The notes: generated by a model from the sequence alone, not told the origin. 64,000 nt of DNA from Pseudomonadota bacterium (GCA_018261615.1 JAGTSE010000006.1:1-64000); one strand, 5' to 3'; numbered from the stretch's first letter, positions 27,768 to 37,573 are shown. Program-made: numbers and translations.

Positions 27768-29129
27768 TTATTCAAACAGACGGCGGTGTAAGGCTTTTAC
27801 GGCGTTGTCCGCGGCGTCTGCAGGCAGCAGGAAACCGAGGCTGTGGCGTGACGCTCCGTGGCAAATCAGCCGTACAGGGTGGTTTTCCAGCCCGGCGAAC
27901 ACCTCGTGGCAGACGCCTTCAGCCTGCGACAGCGAATTACCGATCAGGCTGACTAAAGCAAGGCCGGTTTCCACTTCCACTCGGCAATGCGACGACAGCT
28001 CGGTGAGCAGAGAGGTGGTCAGCAGGTTGGATTCACCGGAGGTGGCGCTGGTAGCATTCAGGATCAGCGCAATACTGGTTTCTGAGGTGGTGATGGAATC
28101 GACCACCACATCGTGACGCGCCAGCAGCGCGAAGGTATCCGCTAAAAAGCGGCATGCGGACTGCCCCTGCTCGCAGTGTAATTTCATCAGCGTCTGCTGA
28201 CGGCGAACGGCCAGCGCGCGGTAACTCGGTAGGTTTTTGGCATCGCGGCAGACCAGCGTACCACCGGCGGAAGGGTATTTACTTGAACCGACAAAGACCG
28301 GGATATTTTTGCGCATTGCCGGCAGCAGGGTCGCTGGATGCAGCACTTTTGCGCCAAAGGTCGCCATTTCGCTGGCTTCGGAAAATGAGATCTGCTCAAT
28401 GCGCTGCGCCTGGGAGACAATACGCGGATCGGTCGTGTAGATCCCGGCGACGTCGGTCCAGATATCCACGCGCGCAGCGTGTAGCGCTTCACCCAGCAGC
28501 GAGGCGGTGTAATCACTGCCGCCGCGGCCCAGCGTAGTGGTTTGACCGCTCGCCTCGCGGCCGATAAACCCCTGCGTGACCACTAATGCCTGCTCGGTAC
28601 GCGGACGCAGTCGCCTTTCAACGCGTTCTGCCGTGGCACCCAGAATCGGTTCTGCGCAACCAAAGCAGTCAGTGGTGCGGATAACCTTGCGGGCATCGAA
28701 CCACTCAGTCTCGACATCGCGCTCGCGCAGCACTTCAACAAATAGCAAGCTGGACATTAATTCGCCGTGGCTGACCAGCGCGTCGCTGAGCGCGGCGGAG
28801 CGGAGAGTATAGGCTTCTTCCGCCAGGCGGCTGATGTTGTCGAGAAGGTGGTCGATATCCTGGCGAATGGCATCCTGCTGCTTCAGGCGGGAGATAATGT
28901 TGTACTGAATGGTGCGCAGGGTTTCGATTTTGTCCAGCCGTTCGCGGCTATCCAGGCCGGCAGAAAGCTCGACTAAAATATTGGTCACGCCCGCAGACGC
29001 AGACAGAACAACCAGACGGACATCTTTATCGGCAAGAACGATGGTGGCGCTACGGCTCATCGCGTCAAAGTCAGCAACACTGGTGCCGCCGAATTTGGCA
29101 ACGACGATGTGTGGAAAAGTGCGAGTCAT
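27768..29129 (-). CDS. lysC: Aspartokinase III, lysine-sensitive type (probable paralogue)
   Basis: Phosphorylates aspartate, the first step to lysine, threonine, methionine and, here, probably 2,4-diaminobutyrate. The 453-residue protein has the kinase signature KFGGTSV (12-18), SHGELMSSLLF, TLGRGGSDYTA and EMATFGAKVLHPATLLPA, then two ACT domains (from about 315) that bind lysine in this class. It is clearly LysC-like but visibly diverged from the E. coli enzyme as I know it, so it may be a second copy. It diverges from dat and ddc, which use the pathway's aspartate semialdehyde. A probable lysine riboswitch lies in its leader. Confidence 0.9.
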   Translation of the reverse strand: MTRTFPHIVVAKFGGTSVADFDAMSRSATIVLADKDVRLVVLSASAGVTNILVELSAGLDSRERLDKIETLRTIQYNIISRLKQQDAIRQDIDHLLDNISRLAEEAYTLRSAALSDALVSHGELMSSLLFVEVLRERDVETEWFDARKVIRTTDCFGCAEPILGATAERVERRLRPRTEQALVVTQGFIGREASGQTTTLGRGGSDYTASLLGEALHAARVDIWTDVAGIYTTDPRIVSQAQRIEQISFSEASEMATFGAKVLHPATLLPAMRKNIPVFVGSSKYPSAGGTLVCRDAKNLPSYRALAVRRQQTLMKLHCEQGQSACRFLADTFALLARHDVVVDSITTSETSIALILNATSATSGESNLLTTSLLTELSSHCRVEVETGLALVSLIGNSLSQAEGVCHEVFAGLENHPVRLICHGASRHSLGFLLPADAADNAVKALHRRLFE

Positions 29130-29194
29130 AACAATCTCATATCAGGGCGCCATGAATTCATGGCAAGAAAATTTTCATTCTCGGCATAAGGTGA

Positions 29195-29400
29195 AATAAC
29201 CAGTCCGGCTATCCGGTGGTATTTGCCTTACGAAATGTCCGCCCGCGAACATTTCTGATGACAACCCAGGATTTGCTCCCGTTGTCGATAACCGGTATTG
29301 CCTGTCACGGGTTATCGGGTGATGCGCTTTATGGCTTAAATCGTTGACTTCCTGTTTACAGTGCGCCGCATTTTGTTCAATGTTTCGCCGCACAGGGAAA
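29195..29400 (-). promoter_or_regulatory. Probable lysine riboswitch (L box) upstream of the aspartokinase gene
   Basis: Read on the minus strand, the leader contains GCGCATCACCCGA, a CGATAACC/GGTTATCG hairpin (29286-29317) and GACAACGGGAGCAAATCCTG, then GGTTGTCATCAGAAATGTTC and ACATTTCGTAAGG. These follow, in order, the 3' half of the E. coli lysC lysine riboswitch as I know it (GTGCATCGCCGAGG, GGGGGCTGAATCCCCTGG, GGTTGTCACCAGAAG, GTTCGC...TTTCGCAAG). The 5' half is harder to align. Lysine binding would reduce expression of the aspartokinase. The limits are approximate. Confidence 0.6.
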
Positions 29401-29814
29401 TTTGGAGCGGGCATATTAAGTGATTTGCCCGGCTGAATCGATATTTTCCTTATGTTTTATGCACCAGAACTGAAAAATAACGCATTAGCCGTTAATTTTC
29501 GCCGTTATTAATGGCGATAGTGTGCTTTACAGGATAAAAAGCCAGCACGCAGAGCGGTAATTCCAGGCCTTTAATCCTTTGTTGGCGCTCCGCTTTGGTA
29601 TTTGTAACAGAATTGCTTACAATTGAAGTAACGCAAATTCTGCGCAGGCATTGTTTTTATTATTGATTTTAAAGGTAATTATTGATAAATGCCTTTAAAA
29701 ATAAAAGATTGAGTCCGGCGTTAAAAAAACATATATTAGCCGCGTTTTTTTCTAGCTAATCCCACAAACCATTATTCAATCAGGGTGAAACATCGCGCTG
29801 GTTGTAGGAGTGAT
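29401..29814. other. Intergenic region between the divergent aspartokinase and dat transcripts
   Basis: About 410 AT-rich bases. It should hold the divergent promoters of the aspartokinase leader and dat. I see no ORF or repeat in it and cannot assign a regulator site. Confidence 0.4.
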
Positions 29815-31200
29815 ATGATGACGGATAAAGTCCGTATTGATACTTTGAATGCAAATTCATTACCTCAGAACAATGAAACCTTCCTGGCACGACAAGCCGA
29901 GTTTGAATCCAATGTAAGGAGCTATCCGCGTAAATTGCCTCTGGCAATTGCCAAAGCGCAGGGCGTCTGGATCACCGATGTCGAAAACAATCAATATCTT
30001 GACTGCCTCGCAGGTGCCGGAACCATGGCTCTGGGTCATAACCATCCTGAAGTTCTGCAAAGCATTCAAAGTGTCATTACCAGTGGCTTACCGTTACATA
30101 CACTGGATCTGACCACGCCATTAAAAGATGAATTCTCCGCTTATCTGCTGTCGCTGCTGCCGGGCCAGGGCAAAGAGTATTGCCTGCAATTCACTGGTCC
30201 TTCCGGTGCGGATGCGGTTGAAGCCGCGCTGAAACTGGCGAAAAAAGTGACTGGCCGTTCCGGCGTGATCAGCTTCTCTGGCGGCTATCATGGTATGACC
30301 CATGGCGCGCTGGCGGTAACCGGCAACCTGTCGCCGAAAGAAGCGGTTAACGGCATGATGCCGGAAGTGCAGTTTATGCCTTACCCGAACGAATACCGCT
30401 GCCCGCTGGGTATCGGCGGCGAAGCTGGCGTAAAAGCGTTAACTTACTACTTTGAAAATCTGATCAACGACGTTGAAAGCGGCGTGCGTAAACCGGCTGC
30501 GGTGATCCTCGAAGCCGTACAGGGCGAGGGCGGCGTAAACCCGGCGCCGGTCGAGTGGTTACAGCGCATCCGTAAAGTGACACAGGAACATGGCATTGTC
30601 CTGATCATCGACGAAGTGCAGGCGGGCTTTGCCCGTACCGGTAAACTGTTTGCCTTCGAACACGCCGGTATCGAGCCGGATATCATTGTGATGTCCAAAG
30701 CTGTTGGCGGCGGTTTGCCGCTGGCCGTACTGGGTATCAAAAAACAGTTCGACGCATGGGCGCCGGGCCACCACACCGGAACGTTCCGCGGCAACCAGCT
30801 GGCGATGGCGACGGGTCTGACGACGCTGAAAATCCTGAAAGACGACCATATTGCCGACAAAGTGGCAGCGCAGGGCATCTGGCTGAAAGACAAACTGGCC
30901 GAGCTGCAAAAACGTTTCCCGGTTATCGGTCATGTGCGCGGTCTGGGTCTGATGATTGGCATTGAAATCGTGAAGCCGAACGAAGCGCAGGATCATATGG
31001 GCTGCTACCCGGCGGACGGCGAGCTTTCTGCACTGCTGCAGAAAAAATGCTTCGAAAATGGTCTGATTCTGGAGCGCGGTGGCCGTAACGGTTGCGTGCT
31101 GCGTCTGCTGCCATCGCTGCTGATCAGCAATGACGAGCTGGAAATCTTCCTCGACAAGTTTGAGAACGCGTTGTTGGCAGCCGGCGTTAAGCCTGTTTAA
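29815..31200 (+). CDS. dat: Diaminobutyrate-2-oxoglutarate aminotransferase
   Basis: A PLP enzyme that interconverts L-2,4-diaminobutyrate plus 2-oxoglutarate and aspartate 4-semialdehyde plus glutamate; here it makes diaminobutyrate. The 461-residue class III aminotransferase has [27 protein letters not shown], the [17 protein letters not shown] block and Lys295 in [12 protein letters not shown] as the PLP-binding residue. I start at ATG 29815, where TAGGAG lies 4 bases upstream. ddc follows after 13 bases, so the pair is an operon for 1,3-diaminopropane synthesis. Confidence 0.93.
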   Translation: MMTDKVRIDTLNANSLPQNNETFLARQAEFESNVRSYPRKLPLAIAKAQGVWITDVENNQYLDCLAGAGTMALGHNHPEVLQSIQSVITSGLPLHTLDLTTPLKDEFSAYLLSLLPGQGKEYCLQFTGPSGADAVEAALKLAKKVTGRSGVISFSGGYHGMTHGALAVTGNLSPKEAVNGMMPEVQFMPYPNEYRCPLGIGGEAGVKALTYYFENLINDVESGVRKPAAVILEAVQGEGGVNPAPVEWLQRIRKVTQEHGIVLIIDEVQAGFARTGKLFAFEHAGIEPDIIVMSKAVGGGLPLAVLGIKKQFDAWAPGHHTGTFRGNQLAMATGLTTLKILKDDHIADKVAAQGIWLKDKLAELQKRFPVIGHVRGLGLMIGIEIVKPNEAQDHMGCYPADGELSALLQKKCFENGLILERGGRNGCVLRLLPSLLISNDELEIFLDKFENALLAAGVKPV

Positions 31201-31213
31201 TCGGAGCAATTGA

Positions 31214-32677
31214 ATGTCTGATGTAAATCCGATTCTTTCAGGTTCTGCGCAAAGTATTGCCGCCTATCAGGACGCCATTGAGCAGAGCACAAAAGCGGTT
31301 GTGCAGTGGCTGAAACAACCTGAGATGTACCAGGGCAAAACGGTTGAGCAGTTGCGTGAGCGCATCAATTTAGAATTTACCTCTCAAGGTCTGGGCAACC
31401 AGGCCGCGATTGAGCGCGCCGTTGAGTACTTCCTGAAAGACAGCCTTTCGGTGCACCACCCGCAGTGTGTTGCGCATCTGCACTGCCCTAGCCTGGTGAT
31501 CAGCCAGGCGGCGGAAGTGCTGATAAACGCCACCAACCAGAGCATGGATTCGTGGGATCAAAGCCCTTCAGCCACCATCATTGAGATCAAGCTGATTGAA
31601 TGGCTGCGCGCCCAGGTGGGTTACCAACCGGGCGATGCCGGGGTTTTCACCAGCGGCGGAACCCAGAGCAACCTGATGGGGTTGATGCTGGCTCGCGATG
31701 CGTTTTTTGTGCGCCAGGGCCACTCTGTTCAGCAGGATGGCTTAACGGGCGATCTGAGCAAAATCAAAGTATTATGCTCTGAAAATGCCCACTTCTCCGT
31801 GCAGAAAAACATGGCGCTGATGGGGCTGGGTTATCGCTCCGTGACGCTGGTTAAGACGGATGCGTTCTCCCGCATGGATCTCAACGATCTGGTGGCGAAG
31901 CTGGCGCAGGCGAAAGCGAACGGCGAACAGGTTCTGGCGATCGTTGCGACCGCTGGCACTACCGACGCCGGGGCTATCGATCCGTTAGCGGAGATTGCTG
32001 CGCTGGCGGCAGAATACCAGACCTGGATGCACGTAGATGCGGCCTGGGGCGGTGCGCTGCTGCTGTCTGAGAAATTCCGTTACTACCTGAACGGCCTTGA
32101 GTTAGCGGACTCCGTAACGCTTGATTTCCACAAGCAGTTCTTCCAGACCATCAGCTGTGGCGCGTTCTTGCTGAAAGATCCACGTCACTATCAACTGATG
32201 CGTTACCAGGCGGCTTACCTGAACTCGGACTTTGACGAAGAGCACGGTGTACCGAACCTGGTCTCGAAATCACTGCAAACCACCCGTCGTTTCGATGCGC
32301 TGAAACTGTGGATGGGCCTTGAAGCGCTGGGTAAAAAGCAGTACGCCGAAATCATTGATAATGGCGTAATGCTGGCGCAGCAGGTGGCAGAGTTTGTCGC
32401 GCAGGAGCCACAACTGGAACTGGTGATGCAACCGCAGCTTGCCAGTGTGTTGTTCCGCTTCCGTCCGCAAAGCGATGATCTGTCCGCTGTTGCGTTGCTG
32501 AACCAGCGCATTGGCGATGCGTTGCTGGCCTCCGGGGCGGCTAACGTTGGGGTAACGGAAGCTGATGGCATCACTTGCCTGAAGCTGACGCTGCTGAACC
32601 CGACGGTGTGTCTGCAGGATGTTAAAGTTCTGCTGGCAAGCGTAAAAGCCTGCGGTGAGCAACTGCTTAATGCTTAA
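31214..32677 (+). CDS. ddc: L-2,4-diaminobutyrate decarboxylase
   Basis: A PLP-dependent group II decarboxylase turning diaminobutyrate into 1,3-diaminopropane, a precursor of norspermidine-type polyamines and some siderophores. The 487-residue protein shows HPQCVAHLHCPSL, the GGTQSNLMGL phosphate-binding region, HVDAAWGGALLLS, and the PLP lysine Lys307 in LDFHKQFFQ. It is the second gene of the dat-ddc operon. No carboxynorspermidine or siderophore genes are nearby, so the end product may be diaminopropane itself. A strong terminator follows. Confidence 0.94.
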   Translation: MSDVNPILSGSAQSIAAYQDAIEQSTKAVVQWLKQPEMYQGKTVEQLRERINLEFTSQGLGNQAAIERAVEYFLKDSLSVHHPQCVAHLHCPSLVISQAAEVLINATNQSMDSWDQSPSATIIEIKLIEWLRAQVGYQPGDAGVFTSGGTQSNLMGLMLARDAFFVRQGHSVQQDGLTGDLSKIKVLCSENAHFSVQKNMALMGLGYRSVTLVKTDAFSRMDLNDLVAKLAQAKANGEQVLAIVATAGTTDAGAIDPLAEIAALAAEYQTWMHVDAAWGGALLLSEKFRYYLNGLELADSVTLDFHKQFFQTISCGAFLLKDPRHYQLMRYQAAYLNSDFDEEHGVPNLVSKSLQTTRRFDALKLWMGLEALGKKQYAEIIDNGVMLAQQVAEFVAQEPQLELVMQPQLASVLFRFRPQSDDLSAVALLNQRIGDALLASGAANVGVTEADGITCLKLTLLNPTVCLQDVKVLLASVKACGEQLLNA

Positions 32678-32693
32678 TGTGTAATGCGATATT

Positions 32694-32726
32694 AAAAGCC
32701 GACAACGACGCTGTCGGCTTTTTTTT
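32694..32726 (+). terminator. Rho-independent terminator of dat-ddc
   Basis: AAAAGCCGACA and TGTCGGCTTTT form an 11-bp stem followed by a continuous T tract. Confidence 0.93.
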
Positions 32727-32804
32727 CGGCTTTTAATTGCTCTGCATATTCCAGTGCTCGGGGCTCATCCCATCGTAGACTTTCTGATGGATGAAATTTT
32801 CTGT

Positions 32805-33839
32805 TCACAGCGGCGTTTGTTGATCCGTAAAAAGAGTATCGTAACCCTTCCACCGGTAGTTAAGTACAGAAAGCAGCCAGCAGAGAATAAACAATCCGAC
32901 CACGAAGAACCCGGCATTGCTCAGGTTATCGTTCATCACGGCGATGAAATCCCAGAATTTACCATGTAAATCAAACTTATCTACAATTAATCCCAGCGCT
33001 TCGCTGCCGCCAATAAATAACGCGACAATAACCGAGGTGCCGGTGATGGTCATATTATAATAGAGCTTGCGTTGCGGTTTGCTGAATGCCCAGCCATAGG
33101 CTTCGACCATCAGGATATTATCCAGCGTATCGATTAACGCCATACCACTGGTAAAGAGCGCCGGAAATACCAGAATAGACCACACCGACATACCATTTGA
33201 CGCTCCGGCGGTGGAAATGCCCAGTACGCCAATTTCGGTGGCGGTATCAAACCCCAGTCCGAATAAAAAACCGACAAGGTACATATGCCAGCTTTGCGAC
33301 ACCAGGCGGAATGTGCGGTGAAAGATCCAGTTCATCATTCCACCGGATGCAATATTTTCCTCGGGAAGTGATTTGTCGCCGCTTTTTAATTGCCGGAAAG
33401 CACGCCAGACATTACTGAGAATAAGTAAATTCACCAGAGCGATAATGATCAGAAAAAAAGCCGATACACTGGTGCCAATCATGCCGCCGGTTTTATGCAA
33501 CCACGCCATGTTATGGCGAAATGCCGTGGCGGTTGCCGCAATGGCAATGGTAGCGAGGATGACAATTGTGGAGTGCCCCAGTGAAAACCAGGTGCCGACG
33601 CTACACGATCTTTTCCCGTGCTGCATCATTTTACGCGTGACATTATCGATGGCGGCGATGTGGTCGGCATCCACCGCATGGCGTAAGCCGTAGCACCATG
33701 CCAGCAGGCTTGCCGCCATCAGTGAGGCGCTACCGCCAAAGGTGAAAAATGCCCAGCACCAGGCTGCGATATTCATCATCAGCAGCATAAGGATCAACAG
33801 GCAAGCGCGTGGATTCCTGAAGAGTAAAGCGGAAAACAT
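32805..33839 (-). CDS. NiCoT-family nickel/cobalt permease
   Basis: A high-affinity Ni2+/Co2+ uptake permease of the inner membrane (HoxN/NixA/NicO type). The 344-residue protein has about eight hydrophobic segments. The family signature in helix II is complete: RHAVDADHIAAIDN, with the H-x4-D-H metal-binding pattern. It also has FSLGHSTIV, LGFDTATEIG and GMALIDTLDN. The last two are typical of the nickel-preferring branch, though metal preference cannot be settled from sequence. It is a single-gene unit; no hydrogenase or urease genes lie in the window. I did not find a NikR operator upstream. Confidence 0.92.
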   Translation of the reverse strand: MFSALLFRNPRACLLILMLLMMNIAAWCWAFFTFGGSASLMAASLLAWCYGLRHAVDADHIAAIDNVTRKMMQHGKRSCSVGTWFSLGHSTIVILATIAIAATATAFRHNMAWLHKTGGMIGTSVSAFFLIIIALVNLLILSNVWRAFRQLKSGDKSLPEENIASGGMMNWIFHRTFRLVSQSWHMYLVGFLFGLGFDTATEIGVLGISTAGASNGMSVWSILVFPALFTSGMALIDTLDNILMVEAYGWAFSKPQRKLYYNMTITGTSVIVALFIGGSEALGLIVDKFDLHGKFWDFIAVMNDNLSNAGFFVVGLFILCWLLSVLNYRWKGYDTLFTDQQTPL

Positions 33840-34076
33840 TTAAGGCCTCAAAGGGTTGCGTAGTTATGCGGCTAGGATATTTTGTAGTATTGCTCGGGTG
33901 GGGATGTTGATATCGATCTATCCAGCGGCAGTTTGCCCATTCCGGCAATGAATGAAGGAACAGTCGAGGGAAGAGCCACTGCCGATTTGTTATGAAAAAT
34001 GGTCAAATTCAGAAGTGTATGGGCTGGAGGTTGTGCGCTGAGCGGTTGGTACATCATTCAACATTGAGAGGGCAGA

Positions 34077-35033
34077 ATGGCTATTCAGGTGTTAATTCCG
34101 GACGACTATCAGCTTGCCACTCAGCAGTTCCGTTTTCTGCGGCAGAATGATCAATTCCATTGTTCTGTGCTGGGCGACTTAAGCAAAGAGACGCAGGCAG
34201 AGCGCGCGTTGTTCAACGCCCAGGCATTGATCCTCATCCGGGAGAGAACCGTTGTTGATGAAGCGTTTTTGCGCCGCACACCGAATCTGAAGTTAATTAG
34301 TCAAACCGGTAAGCTGGCAAGAAATGTGGATATTGACGCCTGCACGCGGGCCGGTGTCGCTATCGTCGAAGGTGTCGGTTCTTCGGTGGCACCCGCTGAA
34401 TTAACGTGGCTATTGATTATGGCATCCAGAAGAAAATTCGTTTCATCGGTGAACGCTATGAAAGAGGGGCGCTGGCAAACGGAAATCGGATCGGCGGTAA
34501 ATAAGCAGGTTCTAGGGATCCTCGGATACGGCAAAATCGGTAAGCGAATTGCCAGTTATGCACAAGCATTTGATATGCAGGTTCAGGTGTGGGGAAGCGA
34601 ACGTGCCAGGCAAGAGGCTCGCGCCGCCGGGCTGCGGGTAGCGGAAAATCGCGAGCAGTTTTTCGCGACTTCCGATGTTATTACCGTGCATCAACGTTTG
34701 CTGGCGCAAACAGAAGGCAATATTACTTCCGCCGACCTCGCGCTGATGAAAACGGATGCGTTATTCGTCAATACCAGCCGTGCTGAACTGGTTGCCGAAG
34801 GCGCGCTTTACCGCGCACTACGCCAGGGGCGCCCCGGATACGCCGCGCTGGACGTCTACGAACAAGAGCCTTTATACGATACGCATAACCCTTATCTGGA
34901 AATGCCGAATGTGCTCTGTACGCCGCACCTGGGTTATGTGGAAACAGCCAGCTATGAGTTATATTTCAAAACGGCCTTCGATAACGTGGTGCGTTTTTTT
35001 GCCGGTGATGCCTCACATGTGATAAATCGCTGA
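34077..35033 (+). CDS. D-2-hydroxyacid dehydrogenase family protein
   Basis: An NAD(P)-dependent reductase or dehydrogenase of 2-oxoacids. The 318-residue protein has a substrate-binding half followed by a Rossmann fold with GYGKIGKRIASYA. The catalytic trio of the family is in place: Arg in NTSRAELV, a Glu in the YEQEPLY region and His in CTPHLGYVE. The substrate is unknown. It lies upstream of a converging winged-helix regulator and near the DUF969-979-2891 operon, so a link to that pathway is possible. Confidence 0.87.
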   Translation: MAIQVLIPDDYQLATQQFRFLRQNDQFHCSVLGDLSKETQAERALFNAQALILIRERTVVDEAFLRRTPNLKLISQTGKLARNVDIDACTRAGVAIVEGVGSSVAPAELTWLLIMASRRKFVSSVNAMKEGRWQTEIGSAVNKQVLGILGYGKIGKRIASYAQAFDMQVQVWGSERARQEARAAGLRVAENREQFFATSDVITVHQRLLAQTEGNITSADLALMKTDALFVNTSRAELVAEGALYRALRQGRPGYAALDVYEQEPLYDTHNPYLEMPNVLCTPHLGYVETASYELYFKTAFDNVVRFFAGDASHVINR

Positions 35034-35044
35034 CTCACTCAGTT

Positions 35045-35593
35045 TCACAGCGACGCGGCGGTGCGGGCGGCCGTATCGTAAAGGGATGAGATGGTGCGCA
35101 AAAGCTGCGCCGTTTCGCCAATGGATTGCCCTGGGATCCCGCTTTCCGCATGGATACTTATCAGGCAGGTTTCACGCACATCACGGTATTTCATGCATAA
35201 CGCTTTTCCTTCCGCGGTCGTGGAGAAAAAGAGTTCCTTCCCGGCTTTTTCGCTCGTCACGTAGCCTGCTTTGATCAGTTTTTTCAGCGCGTAGGTCACG
35301 ACATGCGTATCTTCTACGTTCAGGACGAAACAAATATCTGCCAGTTTTTTCTTGCGATTGCGATGATTCACATGATGCAGTAGCGAGACATCGAAAGCCC
35401 CCATATCAGGTTCACCTGCCGCGGTCATACAGCGCACCATCCATTTGTTGAAGGCGTTGCTGGTCATGATCAATGCGTACTCCAGTTCCGATAATTCAGC
35501 GCAGCGTTCGGAAACCAGATGGCGTGAAGAGACGATACGGCCATCCGCAATATCGTCGCTATTTGTTGATGTTGCGTTCTTTTTTGAGTTCAT
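35045..35593 (-). CDS. Winged-helix (MarR-like) transcription regulator
   Basis: A 182-residue protein. The central part (about 65-135) is a winged helix: FDVSLLHHVNHRNRKKKLADICFVLNVEDTHVVTYALKKLIKAGYVTSEKAGKE reads as helix, helix-turn-helix, then the basic wing. The C-terminal helices would form the dimer. It diverges from the DUF969-979-2891 operon, and the shared intergenic region contains a large symmetric dyad and the 18-bp repeat, so it probably controls that operon and itself. The effector is unknown. Confidence 0.8.
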   Translation of the reverse strand: MNSKKNATSTNSDDIADGRIVSSRHLVSERCAELSELEYALIMTSNAFNKWMVRCMTAAGEPDMGAFDVSLLHHVNHRNRKKKLADICFVLNVEDTHVVTYALKKLIKAGYVTSEKAGKELFFSTTAEGKALCMKYRDVRETCLISIHAESGIPGQSIGETAQLLRTISSLYDTAARTAASL

Positions 35594-35624
35594 AACGTTC
35601 CTTACAGGAGGGTGACTCTTAAAG

Positions 35625-35642
35625 CCTATCCCATTAGGCTCT
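35625..35642. repeat. 18-bp repeat, copy 2
   Basis: CCTATCCCATTAGGCTCT is identical to 14826-14843. Here it lies in the 5' region of the winged-helix regulator gene, 32 bases from its start, flanked by GCCTA...TAGGC pairing. Confidence 0.6.
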
Positions 35643-35651
35643 TAGTCAAAA

Positions 35652-35702
35652 TGTAAACTGAAGGCGATAAAATAAGAACATTTTATTGATAAATCGTTTA
35701 CA
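35652..35702. promoter_or_regulatory. Nested dyad, candidate operator
   Basis: TGTAAAC (35652-35658) and GTTTACA (35696-35702) enclose ATAAAAT (35667-35673) and ATTTTAT (35680-35686). Both pairs are perfect and share nearly the same centre. The site is in the divergent promoter region of the regulator and the DUF969 operon. Confidence 0.5.
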
Positions 35703-35867
35703 TGTTTTTGCGGTTCAGATATAGCTTTTCATACCGGTTCTGTGAACACCGCAGGGCTGTCGCAATACACAACATCGCTCGCCGCAATGCACCACGCTTC
35801 GTTCGAATTCGAAGTATTAAAAAATTGTCATCGGCGCGCAACGCTCACTTTAGATAGGGTAAACGTT

Positions 35868-36590
35868 ATGGACGGTTCTACACTGCTGCCGCTTATCGGC
35901 ATACCGATAGTGGTTATTGGTTTTGCACTGCGCTTCAACCCGTTGTTGGTGGTCGTTGTTGCAGGGCTGACCACTGGATTATTAGTGGGAATGGATTTCG
36001 GGACGCTGCTGGAAACATTTGGCGAAAAATTCGTCAATAGCCGTTCTCTGGCCACCTTTATTTTGATCCTGCCCGTTATCGGACTGCTGGAATATTACGG
36101 TCTGAAGGAACGAGCACAGGCCTGGGTGGCAAAGATTGCCAGCGCGACATCGGCACGGATTTTGATGCTCTATTTTGTTGGGCGTGAGGGAACGGCGGCG
36201 CTGGGGCTGATGTCGCTTGGCGGGCATGCGCAAACGGTTCGTCCATTGCTGGCACCTATGGCTGAAGGCGCAGCGTTAAATGAATACGGCGAATTACCCC
36301 AACATATCCGCGACAAAATTAAAGCGCATGCCGCCGCGTGTGACAACATTGCGGTCTTCTTTGGCGAAGATATCTTTATCGCCTTCGGCGCGGTGTTACT
36401 GATCGATGCGTTCCTGAAGGAGAACGGAATTCAGGGGATTGAACCGCTGCATATCGGCTTATGGGCCATTCCCACCGCGCTTTCGGCATTGATTATTCAT
36501 ATGACGCGCTTGTTGCGTCTGGATGCCAGCATCCGTCGCGACGTGATGGCATGGAGAGCAGAGCAGGGCACGCAGGAGATCGTTCAATGA
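35868..36590 (+). CDS. DUF969 membrane protein
   Basis: A 240-residue integral membrane protein with about six hydrophobic segments. It has the DUF969 traits: LPLIGIPIVVIGFALRFNPLLVVVVAGLTTGLL near the start, then VGREGTAALGLMSLGGHAQTVRPLLAPMAEGA. DUF969 and DUF979 proteins nearly always occur as adjacent pairs and are thought to form one transporter or permease; the substrate is not known to me. I start at ATG 35868, where the hydrophobic N-terminus begins; the frame is open upstream. The stop overlaps the DUF979 start (ATGA). Confidence 0.85.
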   Translation: MDGSTLLPLIGIPIVVIGFALRFNPLLVVVVAGLTTGLLVGMDFGTLLETFGEKFVNSRSLATFILILPVIGLLEYYGLKERAQAWVAKIASATSARILMLYFVGREGTAALGLMSLGGHAQTVRPLLAPMAEGAALNEYGELPQHIRDKIKAHAAACDNIAVFFGEDIFIAFGAVLLIDAFLKENGIQGIEPLHIGLWAIPTALSALIIHMTRLLRLDASIRRDVMAWRAEQGTQEIVQ

Positions 36591-37573
36591 CGACGTTGAT
36601 GACCATTAACCGCGTGTATTACCTGATCGGTTTTGTCGTGATGCTGCTGGTTGTCATGACATTACGGGATCGCGGCAATCCTAAGCGCTTTACGACGGCG
36701 CTGTTCTGGTTTTTGTTCGGCGGGATTTTCCTGTTTGGCGATCTGATGGTGCAGGAACTGGGCAAATCGCTGGCCTACAGAATTATTGGCGGCGGCGTTA
36801 TTGTTATCGCCTTGCTTGCAGGATTCGGACTGGTTGGAAAAGGACATTACAAAATGTCTAGCGAAGCTGAGCGCGTTGCCTCCTCTAACCGCCTGAAAAA
36901 CTGGCTTTTCTTGCCAGCGCTGATGATCCCGGTAGTGACAGTGATAGGGACATTATTCCTGAAAGGGGTTGCTGTCGGCGGCGTTTATCTGCTCGACCAG
37001 AAACAACTCACGCTGGCCGCCTTGTGCGTCGCCTGTGTCGCAGCGATCCTGATGGGCTGGTGGCTGACCCGCGGAACACCACTGCATGCTATTCGCCAGT
37101 CCCGGCGCCTGGTGGATACCATTGGCTGGGCGGTGATCCTTCCGCAAATGCTCGCCATGCTGGGCGGCGTATTTGTGGCGGCGGATACGGGGCAGTCGGT
37201 ACAAAAGGTGGTGAGCCTGTTTGTGAACCCGGATAACCGCTTCATGCTGGTGGTGATTTACTGTATTGGCATGGCGCTCTTCACCATGATTATGGGCAAC
37301 GCCTTTGCCGCTTTTCCGGTATTGAGTGCCGGTATCGCCTTGCCGTTCCTGATTAATGTGCATCACGGAAACCCGGCCCCCTTGCTGGCGATTGGTATGT
37401 ACGCCGGATATTGCGGCACGCTGATGACGCCGATGGCTGCAAATTTTAATATCGTCCCCGCCGCGTTACTGGAACTTAAAGATAAATACCAGGTGATTAA
37501 GATTCAGATCCCGACGGCGTTAACCTTGCTGGTGGTTAACGTGTTCTTAATGTATTTCCTCGTGTTTCGCTAA
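36587..37573 (+). CDS. DUF979 membrane protein
   Basis: A 328-residue polytopic membrane protein with about nine or ten hydrophobic segments. Characteristic stretches are FWFLFGGIFLFGDL, GNAFAAFPVLSAGIALPF and GYCGTLMTPMAANFNIVPAALLEL, where the Gly-Thr-Leu-Met-Thr-Pro loop looks like a re-entrant transport motif. It is coupled to DUF969 by an ATGA overlap, which fits a two-subunit carrier. DUF2891 follows 26 bases later. Confidence 0.87.
   Translation: MTTLMTINRVYYLIGFVVMLLVVMTLRDRGNPKRFTTALFWFLFGGIFLFGDLMVQELGKSLAYRIIGGGVIVIALLAGFGLVGKGHYKMSSEAERVASSNRLKNWLFLPALMIPVVTVIGTLFLKGVAVGGVYLLDQKQLTLAALCVACVAAILMGWWLTRGTPLHAIRQSRRLVDTIGWAVILPQMLAMLGGVFVAADTGQSVQKVVSLFVNPDNRFMLVVIYCIGMALFTMIMGNAFAAFPVLSAGIALPFLINVHHGNPAPLLAIGMYAGYCGTLMTPMAANFNIVPAALLELKDKYQVIKIQIPTALTLLVVNVFLMYFLVFR

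Noticed and set aside
33950..34010. Cobalamin-riboswitch-like words (AGGGAAGAGCCACTGCC) near the nickel/cobalt permease
   Set aside because: They lie on the strand opposite the permease, and the B12 box and other conserved blocks are missing.
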